DNA of 49,814 bases from Clostridiales bacterium Firm_16. Lineage in GTDB: Bacteria; Bacillota; Clostridia; Saccharofermentanales; Saccharofermentanaceae. The notes beneath the pieces were generated by a model. It was not told the origin of the DNA. It searched no databases and saw only the letters and a list, made by a program, of their open reading frames with translations. The DNA lies in contig LVAV01000096.1 of NCBI GenBank assembly GCA_001604185.1, positions 1-49,814 on the forward strand, in the 5' to 3' direction. A program made the translations under genes and the position numbers. Positions 25,139-33,728 of the stretch are shown in pieces (position 1 is the stretch's first letter; each line of letters starts with the position of its first letter).

Positions 25139-28012
25139 ATGAAAAATGTGAGAACAAAAGTAGCACGTGCAGGAGCGATGCTGCTGGCCGCGACGATGTG
25201 CGGCGCCTTTCTTCCCAAGCTTTTCGGAACCCCGCAACTGCGTGCGGACGGGTATGAGAAGACGGAGGAGAACACGACCCTGGGCGTAAGCGGCATCTCC
25301 GCACCAAAAAGACCGGAATCGAAGGATTCCCCGTGGACAGGAAGTTATGTGTGGTATGGTCACCATTACGATTACCCGCTGCTGTTCCGTGTCCTTGCAC
25401 CGAAGACCACAAACTATGGCGGAGAAACGCTGTTCCTTGATTCGGACCAGACAATCAGCATGCCTGATTTCGCGTATGATAAGTATAAGCCATATTCGAA
25501 CAGCTGGGCTCAAAGTGATATCCGTAGGATATTGAATGTCGTTTTCCTGGGAGATGAGTTCTTAACATCCCTGGAGGCCTCGGCAATCTCGCAAAGCGTG
25601 TTGGAAGGTGGAGCAGAACGCCCGGCAGGTACTTTTGTGGAACACATGTACGAACCAATCGTTGGCGTGAACGATAAGGTTTTTCTGCTCGATGCAAGTG
25701 AAGTTTCGGAACCGCTTTACGGATATACTACGCACCCGGGCGTTGAAACCGAATCGGATTGGTCATATGAGAATAAGGTTGTTGTCGGTGCGGCAAACCG
25801 CTATAAGCATAATAAATTGAAAAGCGGACGTGCGGTCACTTGGTGCCTGCGTTCCGCATCGAAAGCTTCGACAGCTGAAGTGGGCGTAGTTGATTTCGAA
25901 GGACAGTTCGAGAGCTATCAAGTTGCCCGTCCTAACGAATTTGCTCCGGCTTTCAACGTGGACTTGAACAAAATCCTTTTCTCGACCCAGGTCAAGGCAC
26001 CGGACGAGACAGGCTATGAAGCAGAGTACAAGCTGACTTTGCTGGACAAGGATATCACGATTTCGCGTCCGAGTAATCTGTATATACGACGTTCCGGATC
26101 ACTGTGCACGATTCCGTATGTCGTGAACGGTTCGAACCGTTCGAATGTGGATCAGGTATCGATCCTGATCACGGATAAGGACTATAACGCGGAGGGAGCC
26201 AAGATCCTGTACTACGATAAGCTGAACATAAACGGAAGCATCTTCAGCATGGCGACCGGTACTTTTGAGATGCCGGAATCCATTACCGGTGACTGGGGCA
26301 AAGATTTTCACGTGTACATGGTGGCAGAGGATCTCTATGGTGAGCGTGAGACCGATTACGCCAGCACGCCGAGCGAGATCTGCGATCCGACCCCGGTATA
26401 CGACGTCCGCACTCCGATGACGACATGCGTAGCAAAAGCAGAGCTTCTGTATAATATGGCTGCTGTTGGCACGATCGGTGCTGCCGCCGGCACACAGAGC
26501 ATGGATTACGATCTGGACAAAGACGGAAACTTCGATATTCATGTTGATAAAAGCGGCTCGCTGCCGGTGATCAGCAGACTGGAAAGCACGAACATCAAGG
26601 TCAAGTACGAGATGGATCTGACGAACAAGGGATTCAATATTTTTGGTATGTCATATGCCACCTTTATCCTGGGTGACTACGCTATCAGTGTTGACCAGGT
26701 TCCGGGTGGAATGGTGACCGCATCGAAAACGTCTGCTTTGGAGAACGAACTGATTACGGTTACGGTGTCGCCAGAACCAGGTTATAAGCTTGAAAAACTC
26801 TTGCTCCGTTTTGGTGATTTGGATATCGTTGACATCACCGCCGAAAAAGCCTTCAACATGCCGGATCAGGATGTCATCCTCACGCCTGTTTTTGTTCCGG
26901 ATGTGGCAAAAGTTACCGGCGTGAAGGCAACCGCTGCTTCTATCTCGAAGATCAATCTTTCGTGGGATGAAGTTTTCAATGCTACAGGTTATGAAGTCTT
27001 CCGAAGCACTACCTCCGACGGTCCTTTTACTAAACTTGGTACAGTATCGACTAACAGTCGTTCCTGCCCGGGTCTTTCGGAGAATACGAAGTACTACTTC
27101 AGGGTCCGTGCTTACCAGGATGAGAACGATACAAGATACTACGGTCCGTATAGCGATGTCATCAGATGTGATACCTTGCTTCCGAAGCCGGCAGGCGTGA
27201 AGGCAGAAGAGTCTTCTGCTACCAGCGCCACGGTTTCCTGGAACGCAGTAAATGGTGCTGACGGATATCAGGTATGGAGAAGCACATCGTCTACGGGTAC
27301 TTTTACCGCAGTAGGATCAGTTACTACGACCAGCAGAAAATGCACGGGTCTGACCACGGGTACAACCTATTACTTCAAGGTTCGTGCGTATAAAGAAGTG
27401 GACGGCAAGAAGGTCTATGGTACGTACAGTAGTGTCGTAAGCGTAACACCGAAGCCGGCGGCTCCTTCTAATGTGAAGGCCGTGTCTGCTTCTGCCACCA
27501 GCGTTAAGGTTTCCTGGAACACCGTAAGTGGTGCTACCGGATACCAGGTATTCCGATCCACCTCCGAGACAGGTTCTTTTACCGCGATCGGATCGGTAAC
27601 CACAACCAGCCGTGACTGCCCGGGCCTGACCACAGGCACAACGTACTACTTCAAGGTGCGTGCGTATAAGGAAGTCAACGGTACGAAGGTCTACGGTGCA
27701 TACAGCAGCGTTGTCAGCGCGGCACCGAAGCCGGCAGCTCCGACCAATGTGAAGGCTACCGTGTCTTCCGCCACCAAAGTGAAGGTGTCTTGGAGCGCGG
27801 TTTCCGGCGCAACAGGTTATGAAGTCTACCGCGCAACCTCTGCTAACGGAACCTATTCCAAGCTCGGAACGGTAACCACCACCAGCCGCGACTGCCCGGG
27901 CCTGACCACCGGTACAACGTACTACTTCAAGGTACGTGCCTATAAGGAAGTCAACGGCGTGAAGATCTACAGCGCATACAGCACAGTAGTCAGTGCCGTG
28001 CCGAAGGTGTAA
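25139..28012 (+). CDS. Secreted DUF6273-like and FN3 protein
   Basis: Exported protein of 957 residues. Signal peptide (AGAMLLAATMCGAFLP, cleavage near LRADG). Residues about 50-290 (WYGHHYDYPLLFRVLAP, SWAQSDIRRILNVVF, TWCLRSAS, FAPAFNVDLNKILF) read like the DUF6273 domain of Clostridial surface proteins. A segment near 520-585 (VTVSPEPGYKLEKLLL, FNMPDQDVILTPVF) resembles the bacterial repeat of Listeria-Bacteroides type. Four FN3 modules follow from about 589, 681, 774 and 867, ending without an anchor. AGGAGG (25122-25127) is 11 bases from the start, and a three-codon frame ATG ATC GAA TGA (25131-25142) overlaps the start codon. Confidence 0.8.
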   Translation: MKNVRTKVARAGAMLLAATMCGAFLPKLFGTPQLRADGYEKTEENTTLGVSGISAPKRPESKDSPWTGSYVWYGHHYDYPLLFRVLAPKTTNYGGETLFLDSDQTISMPDFAYDKYKPYSNSWAQSDIRRILNVVFLGDEFLTSLEASAISQSVLEGGAERPAGTFVEHMYEPIVGVNDKVFLLDASEVSEPLYGYTTHPGVETESDWSYENKVVVGAANRYKHNKLKSGRAVTWCLRSASKASTAEVGVVDFEGQFESYQVARPNEFAPAFNVDLNKILFSTQVKAPDETGYEAEYKLTLLDKDITISRPSNLYIRRSGSLCTIPYVVNGSNRSNVDQVSILITDKDYNAEGAKILYYDKLNINGSIFSMATGTFEMPESITGDWGKDFHVYMVAEDLYGERETDYASTPSEICDPTPVYDVRTPMTTCVAKAELLYNMAAVGTIGAAAGTQSMDYDLDKDGNFDIHVDKSGSLPVISRLESTNIKVKYEMDLTNKGFNIFGMSYATFILGDYAISVDQVPGGMVTASKTSALENELITVTVSPEPGYKLEKLLLRFGDLDIVDITAEKAFNMPDQDVILTPVFVPDVAKVTGVKATAASISKINLSWDEVFNATGYEVFRSTTSDGPFTKLGTVSTNSRSCPGLSENTKYYFRVRAYQDENDTRYYGPYSDVIRCDTLLPKPAGVKAEESSATSATVSWNAVNGADGYQVWRSTSSTGTFTAVGSVTTTSRKCTGLTTGTTYYFKVRAYKEVDGKKVYGTYSSVVSVTPKPAAPSNVKAVSASATSVKVSWNTVSGATGYQVFRSTSETGSFTAIGSVTTTSRDCPGLTTGTTYYFKVRAYKEVNGTKVYGAYSSVVSAAPKPAAPTNVKATVSSATKVKVSWSAVSGATGYEVYRATSANGTYSKLGTVTTTSRDCPGLTTGTTYYFKVRAYKEVNGVKIYSAYSTVVSAVPKV

Positions 28013-28099
28013 GAGCCAGCCGCCGCCGCGGACGACGAACGCGCTGCGATTAAAGCGGTGCTGCGAGCGCCGATAAAGCTGAATCTAGGCACTGATACG

Positions 28100-28140
28100 A
28101 AGCCTCAAAGCGGGAAACTGCTTTGGGGCTTTGCTTGTTT
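28100..28140 (+). terminator. Intrinsic terminator of the DUF6273-FN3 gene
   Basis: AAGCCTCAAAGC (28100-28111) pairs with GCTTTGGGGCTT (28120-28131), with one wobble, followed by TGCTTGTTT. The T-run is shared with the next promoter. Confidence 0.75.
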
Positions 28141-28166
28141 ACACATGGTTTCAAGATTCATATAAT
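28138..28166 (+). promoter_or_regulatory. Promoter of the HipA-like gene
   Basis: TTTACA (28138-28143) and a perfect TATAAT (28161-28166) with a 17-bp spacer, 11 of 12 positions matching. Predicted transcript start near 28173. Confidence 0.8.
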
Positions 28167-28216
28167 TGTATGTGTCGGACCATTAAGATATGGAAACAAA
28201 ACGATTGGAGAACCTT

Positions 28217-29290
28217 ATGTGTTTGCAGGATTTCGAGATTTTGAGCGGGGATAGTCTTGTTGCTGTATGGAGCAACAAGGAATTGACTGTGACTAACTCA
28301 CAGTTGCTCCCTCAGTTTCTAAAAAGAGTGCAAAATGCCGATCTGTGGCTTGAAACCAGAGCGGTAGACTCACATCGCCCCAACTCACGGATGTTGAAGA
28401 AAGCTCTTCAAATGAAGGAACGTGATGATGTTGCTACGGTTATCCGAGCTAACGGAGCTACAATAACGGACAACTATTGGGTACGACCGATCGGGAGTAA
28501 CCTGAAATACTCCCAAGTCTGTTTTAATGCAGAGTATTATCAGAGAAGGGTATCGAAATCCATTGCTGTATTAGCACTGTCAGGAAGTTCTCGTTCTTTT
28601 AACTATGTCGCCGACAATGAGACAGACCTCGTTGCAGAATTAACCAATATCGGTAGTTTTGAAAAGTGCTGGAAAAACATAGACGGGAAATGGTGGTTAT
28701 TCAAAAGAGCTAATCGGCGCGAGGCTTTTTCCGAAGTATTCATTTCAAAACTTTGTAAGATCATGAGAATCGATTGTGCCGTCTATGAAAATGCTCAATC
28801 GGGTTATGTGAAAACTCTTGATTTTGCTGCGGGAAAGGTTAACTTTGAACCAGCCGTGGCTTTTATGGGAGAGAATGAGAATTACGAAGACATCGTATCT
28901 GAATTGCAGGTTCTTTGTCTATCTGCTATTCCGGACTTTGTAAGAATGGTTTTTCTTGATGCATTAGTCATGAATCCGGATAGACATACAGCTAATTTCG
29001 GGCTTTTGCGAAATAAAAAAACGGGTGAGTATATTTCGTTTGCACCTTGTTTTGACCACAATATGGCGCTTATCTCAAGAGGGTATCCTCGAGGAAAGGT
29101 GAAGGGGGATATGCTGATCCGAATGTTTAAGGAGCTGATTGCCGCACATCCGGAATACAAATCGTATATACCCGGATTCACGCGTGAAATGGCGGAGAAA
29201 GCGTTCGTACAGACAGGCATGAAAGCGCAGAAAGATACGGTAGTGAATTATCTTATGGATCGATATGAGATCATCATGGATCATCTGTAA
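28217..29290 (+). CDS. Orphan HipA-like kinase-domain protein
   Basis: A 357-residue protein whose C-terminal half carries HipA-type kinase motifs: the catalytic loop MNPDRHTANFG (D255, H257) and FDHNMAL (D280, N282) in place of DFG. FKRANRREAFSEVFISKL resembles the lysine/helix region that precedes them. HipA toxins phosphorylate aminoacyl-tRNA synthetases and are paired with HipB; no HipB-like HTH gene is adjacent, and the N-terminal 150 residues are not a typical HipA N-subdomain. An effector or signalling kinase of the CtkA kind is an alternative. Start chosen at ATG 28217, six bases after GGAG; an upstream ATG at 28190 is too near the transcript start and has no ribosome site. The gene looks more AT-rich than its neighbours, a hint of transfer. 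Confidence 0.7.
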   Translation: MCLQDFEILSGDSLVAVWSNKELTVTNSQLLPQFLKRVQNADLWLETRAVDSHRPNSRMLKKALQMKERDDVATVIRANGATITDNYWVRPIGSNLKYSQVCFNAEYYQRRVSKSIAVLALSGSSRSFNYVADNETDLVAELTNIGSFEKCWKNIDGKWWLFKRANRREAFSEVFISKLCKIMRIDCAVYENAQSGYVKTLDFAAGKVNFEPAVAFMGENENYEDIVSELQVLCLSAIPDFVRMVFLDALVMNPDRHTANFGLLRNKKTGEYISFAPCFDHNMALISRGYPRGKVKGDMLIRMFKELIAAHPEYKSYIPGFTREMAEKAFVQTGMKAQKDTVVNYLMDRYEIIMDHL

Positions 29291-29416
29291 GATTCCTGCC
29301 TAATTCTCTATTTCAACTGAATTAGCCGCAATATCGTCGTGCTATAATCGAGTCAGAAAAACACAACTTTGATATGCACGACGTGCAGGCGCGTCCCGCC
29401 TGTGAAAGGAGATAAT

Positions 29417-29626
29417 ATGATTTGTCCGAGATGTAAAGCTGACTCCTGCCAGCTGATCTCAGAGATGGAGACCAGCGGCAAGCCCTATTCCATCTGCAAA
29501 GGCCTCTGCGGCGGACTGACTTTCGGAAAGATCGGTTTGCTCTGTGGTTTCTGCGGTGAGGGCCAGACCACCAAAACCAAGAATTACTGGGTCTGCCACA
29601 ATTGTGGTCATAAGTTTAAAGCATGA
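29417..29626 (+). CDS. Small zinc-ribbon protein
   Basis: A 69-residue protein with CPRC at the start, a middle CKGLCGG and CGFCGEG, and a final CHNCGHKF. The CxxC pairs suit one or two zinc ribbons. The start at 29417 follows AAAGGAG by five bases; an upstream in-frame TTG has no signal. Its stop overlaps the start of the next gene by four bases (ATGA), so the two are translationally coupled. A possible -10 TATAAT lies at 29343-29348. Nucleic-acid or protein binding is possible; function unknown. Confidence 0.75.
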   Translation: MICPRCKADSCQLISEMETSGKPYSICKGLCGGLTFGKIGLLCGFCGEGQTTKTKNYWVCHNCGHKFKA

Positions 29627-30006
29627 AACAGGAAACTTTGTCACGCTCCGATAAACGCTGGCTATTCTGGATGGAATTCTGTGCCAAATACGCAGGATGC
29701 CACCAGATGCCGGAGCGGAGTTTTTTCATAAAAGGATATCAATTTCCAATCTGCGCGCGATGCACCGGGATCCTCATCGGTTACATCGTCGCTTTGCTCG
29801 TGAATCCGTTTATCGTCATGCCATGGTGGATCCCCGCACTTATGGTTCCCATGGCTATCGACGGCACAGTGCAGCTCCTCACTAAATACGAATCCAATCA
29901 GTTTCTGCGCGTCACTACGGGGCTTCTGTTCGGGTACGCCGCGATATCTACTATTTTCACCTATACGCGCCTGATCATCGATTTCTGCATTCGCCGATGG
30001 GGGTGA
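29623..30006 (+). CDS. DUF2085 membrane protein
   Basis: A 127-residue membrane protein with the DUF2085 pattern CHQMPERSFFIKGYQFPICARCTGILIG given as pieces: CHQMPERSFF (near 27-36) and PICARCTGILIG (about 42-53). These are followed by hydrophobic segments ILIGYIVALLVNPFIV, IPALMVPMAIDG and LLFGYAAISTIFTY. The conserved His and Cys residues may bind a metal. It overlaps the zinc-ribbon gene by four bases and forms a two-gene unit with it. The family has no known function. Confidence 0.8.
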   Translation: MKQETLSRSDKRWLFWMEFCAKYAGCHQMPERSFFIKGYQFPICARCTGILIGYIVALLVNPFIVMPWWIPALMVPMAIDGTVQLLTKYESNQFLRVTTGLLFGYAAISTIFTYTRLIIDFCIRRWG

Positions 30007-30303
30007 GGGCGCGAGTTTTTCCGCAATTGACGATGAGGGTGAGGCGCGAGTCTCTCGAATCGACGATGAGGGGGTGATTGACGGCGGATTCTGCGACGCG
30101 GTCTGAAATAATCCACGTCGATTTACTTTCCTCTTGTAAGTTGCTCGATTTCGTAGTTAAATGAACTCATATTTATTTTGTTATTTCCCATGATATGAAG
30201 TGAACCAGTTTAGCGGAATCAGAAGTGCAGGTGATATTACGTGCACATGGTTTTGATTTGTGATGTATTTCGATTCTGCAGTGATTTGCAGGAGGAAAAA
30301 ACC
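30007..30303. other. Non-coding spacer with a 34-bp imperfect tandem repeat
   Basis: GGTGAGGGCGCGAGT...GACGATGA and GGTGAGGCGCGAGT...GACGATGA lie in tandem at about 30002-30070. The rest turns AT-rich from about 30100 and has no supported gene. GGAGG at 30291-30295 is the ribosome site for the next gene. Confidence 0.5.
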
Positions 30304-31110
30304 ATGAACAGTTTACTTAGGGAATTGCAGCACAGGATCGCCAGGCTTAATCAGGCAAAAGAATTCTGTATGAAGCATCTGGATGGCGCGCCGGAGGGAA
30401 GGCTTCGGATAGACCTGGGCAGAGAGAAAACGCGCTATTACGTAAATACGACACCATCATCGTCATATCGATACATTCGTCAAGACGACCTGGAGTTGGT
30501 TCCGAAACTTGCTCAGAAGACGTATTGTGAGAAGGTGATTCGGAAGATCGAATCTGAAATTCGAGCCATCGAGAATCTCTGTTCTCTTCTTGAGAAGAAC
30601 TCGGCCGAAGAGGTCTATTCTTCGCTGAGTCCGACGCGTCAAGCTCTGGTTAAACCGGCGCTTCTGGATGATGATCTTTATGTGCAGCGCTGGCTGGAAA
30701 AGAACAGCGAAAGCAATCCGTATCACCCGGAAGGGAAGACATATAGAACTCACCAGGGACAGATGGTTCGCAGTAAGACAGAACTGATGCAGGCTAATGT
30801 CTACGACGAACTCGGGATCCCTTACTTGTACGAGAGCAGGCTGGTTTTGAAAGACGGATCCGTGTTTTACCCGGACTTCACGACGCTTCATGTTCCCACT
30901 CGTACGACAATTTACCACGAACACATGGGGCTTCTCGATGATCCCGAATACAGAAGACAGGCTATGGTAAAGATCGATGCGTACAAACGGAGCGGGATTT
31001 TTGTCGGGAAAAACCTGATTCTGACTGCTGAGGCAAACGGCAGTCCCTTCGACCTGGAATTGTTCCGTTCCACGATTCGGGAGATATTCTGGTGCGACCT
31101 GCCGAGTTGA
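30304..31110 (+). CDS. PD-(D/E)XK-like nuclease-fold protein
   Basis: A 268-residue protein. The first half is helical and charged (ELQHRIARLNQAKEFCMKH, a coiled-coil-like start). The second half has MVRSKTELMQANVYDELG, then YPDFT (P190, D191), YHEHMG (E206) and YRRQAMVKIDAYKRSGI. That order, an RSKxE helix, PDF strand and an EH-G motif, matches a set of Clostridial proteins thought to have the restriction-endonuclease fold. The canonical catalytic Lys after E206 is not obvious (His-Met instead). Start: AGGAGG 8 bases before ATG 30304. Substrate and role unknown. A strong promoter begins at its stop codon. Confidence 0.6.
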   Translation: MNSLLRELQHRIARLNQAKEFCMKHLDGAPEGRLRIDLGREKTRYYVNTTPSSSYRYIRQDDLELVPKLAQKTYCEKVIRKIESEIRAIENLCSLLEKNSAEEVYSSLSPTRQALVKPALLDDDLYVQRWLEKNSESNPYHPEGKTYRTHQGQMVRSKTELMQANVYDELGIPYLYESRLVLKDGSVFYPDFTTLHVPTRTTIYHEHMGLLDDPEYRRQAMVKIDAYKRSGIFVGKNLILTAEANGSPFDLELFRSTIREIFWCDLPS

Positions 31111-31135
31111 CACGTGCATACGTTGTGTATATAAA
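31107..31135 (+). promoter_or_regulatory. Near-consensus promoter reading into a non-coding repeat
   Basis: A perfect TTGACA (31107-31112), overlapping the stop codon of the preceding gene, a 17-bp spacer and TATAAA (31130-31135): 11 of 12 positions match sigma-A consensus. The start would be near 31142. No gene follows for 650 bp, and the next gene has its own promoter at 31634-31662. Confidence 0.7.
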
Positions 31136-31150
31136 GTGGTTCGCGGCTGG

Positions 31151-31577
31151 GGCGCATACGACGAGAGTTCATTCGAAGCACTTTTCGTCCTACGGTTTTT
31201 CCCAAAATGTAGGACGAATCGAGTGTTCAGAGCAAAACCATCGTATGATATCGGCGAGCGCGTAGGACGGATTACTGCCTAACCATAGAAACAGTCTGAT
31301 AAAACCGCAAAAAACGTAGGACGGATTTGCAAATAGTGGGATTCCCGTCATATAGCGATGCGAACTTAGGCTGGCGCATACGACGAGAGTTCATTCGAAG
31401 CACTTTTCGTCCTACGGTTTTTCCCAAAATGTAGGACGAATCGAGTGTTCAGAGCGAAACCATCGTACGATTTCAGCGAGCGCGTAGGACGGATTGTTGC
31501 CTAACCATAGAAACAGTCTGATAAAACCGCAAAAACCGTAGGACGGTTTTGCAGATCGCGGGGCTCTCGTCGGATAG
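31151..31577. repeat. 222-bp tandem duplication carrying array C (arms at about 53 bp)
   Basis: GGCGCATACG at 31151 recurs at 31373, and the two units stay alike to about 31577. Each unit has a 10-bp hairpin TTCGTCCTAC / GTAGGACGAA (31184-31193 with 31209-31218, and 31406-31415 with 31431-31440), then further GTAGGACG motifs 53 and 54 bp on (31209, 31262, 31316; 31431, 31484, 31538). There is no coding frame with a ribosome site. It may be transcribed from 31107-31135. Confidence 0.85.
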
Positions 31578-31633
31578 ACGAGACGGCGGTTCGCACGCGC
31601 GTCAGAATTCACGCAAAATTCACCCCTCCTGCT

Positions 31634-31662
31634 TTCCCACTCAAAGCAAAATGACATATAAT
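31634..31662 (+). promoter_or_regulatory. Promoter of the pncA-pncB operon
   Basis: TTCCCA (31634-31639), a 17-bp spacer and a perfect TATAAT (31657-31662). The 125-base leader that follows has GCGCCGCAGAAGAC twice (about 31689 and 31747) but no recognised riboswitch. Confidence 0.65.
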
Positions 31663-31794
31663 AGACAGTAGATTTGTTATGAGGCCGGGGCGCCGCAGAA
31701 GACGCGCAGACGCATCGGCATGGCGCGGGGCAGCACGAACGTTTCGCGCCGCAGAAGACACGCCGCGAGCGCGTGGCGCAGAAGGAGGGTACGC

Positions 31795-32340
31795 ATGAAG
31801 ACGTTGATCGTAGTGGATATGCAGAAGGACTTTATTGACGGTGCTTTGGGCACGAAGGAAGCGCAGAAGATCGTCACGAAAGTCAAGGCGAAGATCAAGA
31901 AATATGCACAGGCGGGGGACAACATCATTTTCACCCGCGACACCCACAAGAAGAATTATATGGAGACGCGGGAGGGCAAGTACCTTCCGGTGCCGCACTG
32001 CATCAAGGGCACGCCGGGATGGGAGATCCCCGAGGTCCTGATCAAAGCAGCCGGCGAGAAATATACCATCATCGACAAGGGTTCTTTCGGCTACGATAAG
32101 TGGGCAAAAACACTCAAGCCTCTTGCGCCGACGGAGTTCGAGATCGTGGGGCTCTGCACCGATATCTGCGTAGTCTCCAACGCCCTTGCCATCAAGGCCA
32201 TCTATCCGGAGGCCGGCATCTCTGTAGACGCAGCCTGCTGCGCCGGCGTAACACCTGCCACCCATGACGCGGCGCTTTCCACCATGAAGTGCTGCCAGAT
32301 CGACATCGCCCACGAGGGCAAAGAACCGTGGCGGGGGTGA
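31795..32340 (+). CDS. pncA: Nicotinamidase (isochorismatase fold)
   Basis: Cytoplasmic cysteine hydrolase of 181 residues converting nicotinamide to nicotinate for NAD salvage. VVDMQKDF places the catalytic Asp at residue 8, FTRDTHKKNY and PHCIKGT supply the metal-binding Asp and His residues, and GLCTDICVVSNA has the nucleophile C125. The length suits bacterial PncA. The next gene, 5 bp downstream, is nicotinate phosphoribosyltransferase, which uses the product; this makes nicotinamidase the best call among isochorismatase-like hydrolases. The start follows GGAGGG by five bases; upstream in-frame codons encode an Arg-rich, non-conserved stretch. Confidence 0.92.
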   Translation: MKTLIVVDMQKDFIDGALGTKEAQKIVTKVKAKIKKYAQAGDNIIFTRDTHKKNYMETREGKYLPVPHCIKGTPGWEIPEVLIKAAGEKYTIIDKGSFGYDKWAKTLKPLAPTEFEIVGLCTDICVVSNALAIKAIYPEAGISVDAACCAGVTPATHDAALSTMKCCQIDIAHEGKEPWRG

Positions 32341-32345
32341 GAGAC

Positions 32346-33551
32346 ATGAAACTGCAACCGATCATCGTCAGTCTTCTTGAGAACGACATGTACAAATTCA
32401 GCATGGGCCAGGCGATCTATCACCAGTTCCCGGCCTACAAGACCACCTGGACATTCAAGTGCAGAAACCAGGACGTGGTCTTCACGAAGGAAATGGTCCA
32501 GGAGATCCGCGACCAGATCCGGGCTTACTGCGAACTGACTTTCCAGGAAGACGAACTTCAGTACCTCGACAACATCCGCTGGATCAAGGGGTCCTACATC
32601 GACTTCCTGCGGCTCTGGCGCCCGCGATATGAAGACTTCTCCATCACGGAAGAAGGGGACTGCGGCCTGTCCATCGAGACCCGCGGCACCTGGCTTAACA
32701 CCTCCATGTACGAGATCCCGACACTGGCCATCGTAAATGAAGTGTACTTCCGCATGAACTACGACTACACACAGCTCATCAGTTCTTTTCGCGAGAAATT
32801 AAGCGAAAAGATCGGCTGGCTCGAGAGCGGCCGTTATGACCTGTCGTCTTTCAGTGAATTCGGACTGCGACGCAGACTTTCCGCCGAGGCTCAGGATCTT
32901 GCGGTAAAAGAACTTGCAGCGGCGAAGCTGGCGCAAGGAAAGTTTGTGGGTACATCCAATGTGTATCTTGCGCGCAAATATGACCTGACGCCGGTGGGCA
33001 CCATGGCGCATGAGTGGATCATGTGCGTTGGTCAGGGCGACCACAAACACAACCCCGCCTACTCCAACTGGTACTCCCTCGACGCCTGGGTAAAAGAGTA
33101 CAGTGTTTTGAACGGAACCGCGCTGACCGACGCCATCACGACGGACTGTTTCCTGCGGGATTTCCAGCTTACGTACTCCACGCTTTTCTCCGGTGTCCGT
33201 CACGACTCCGGCGACCCCTTCGAGTGGGGTGAGAAGATGATCGCCCATTACGAGAGCCTGGGCATCGATCCTTCTACAAAAACTCTGCTGTTTTCTGACA
33301 GCCTGAATTTCGAGCGCGCCGACGCCCTCTGCAAACACTTCAAGGGCAGGACGAAAGTGGCTTTCGGAATCGGAACGTATATCTCCAACGACACCTGTGT
33401 GGCGCCGTTGAACATTGTTATGAAGACTACAATGTGTAACGGCCAGGACGTGGCGAAGATCTCCGACACGCCGGGCAAAGGCATGTGCAAGAATCCCGAG
33501 TACATCGAGTATCTCGAGCGTTGTATAGATTGGAGGATGAAGCACGAGTGA
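32346..33551 (+). CDS. pncB: Nicotinate phosphoribosyltransferase
   Basis: Cytoplasmic enzyme of 401 residues making nicotinate mononucleotide from nicotinate and PRPP, the next step after PncA. Recognised motifs are LLENDMYKFSMGQAIYHQFP at the N-terminus, FSEFGLRRRLS, GTSNVYLARKY, GTMAHEW, and SGVRHDSGDPFEWG, which carries the active-site His, then SDSLNF and GIGTYISND. Length is normal for PncB. The start at 32346 is 5 bp after pncA, with GGGGGTGA overlapping the pncA stop as ribosome site. Confidence 0.95.
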   Translation: MKLQPIIVSLLENDMYKFSMGQAIYHQFPAYKTTWTFKCRNQDVVFTKEMVQEIRDQIRAYCELTFQEDELQYLDNIRWIKGSYIDFLRLWRPRYEDFSITEEGDCGLSIETRGTWLNTSMYEIPTLAIVNEVYFRMNYDYTQLISSFREKLSEKIGWLESGRYDLSSFSEFGLRRRLSAEAQDLAVKELAAAKLAQGKFVGTSNVYLARKYDLTPVGTMAHEWIMCVGQGDHKHNPAYSNWYSLDAWVKEYSVLNGTALTDAITTDCFLRDFQLTYSTLFSGVRHDSGDPFEWGEKMIAHYESLGIDPSTKTLLFSDSLNFERADALCKHFKGRTKVAFGIGTYISNDTCVAPLNIVMKTTMCNGQDVAKISDTPGKGMCKNPEYIEYLERCIDWRMKHE

Positions 33552-33728
33552 GCGGGGAGGCACCCGCGTGACGCAAGCCGCGGCCGAAGCGATGCGCGAC
33601 GGACGCGTGGACGCACAAGGGCCGCGCCGCGAACCGCACCCGCGGAGCGGCGACGCACCAACGGGGCGCCCGCACAAAACAGCTTAGTAAAAAACAAATA
33701 TATTAACTTTTCAAGGAGGATTGTTTCT

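Noticed and set aside
30241..30303. Upstream GTG start for the nuclease-like gene
   Set aside because: No ribosome site there, whereas ATG 30304 follows AGGAGG; the extra 21 residues are not conserved-looking.
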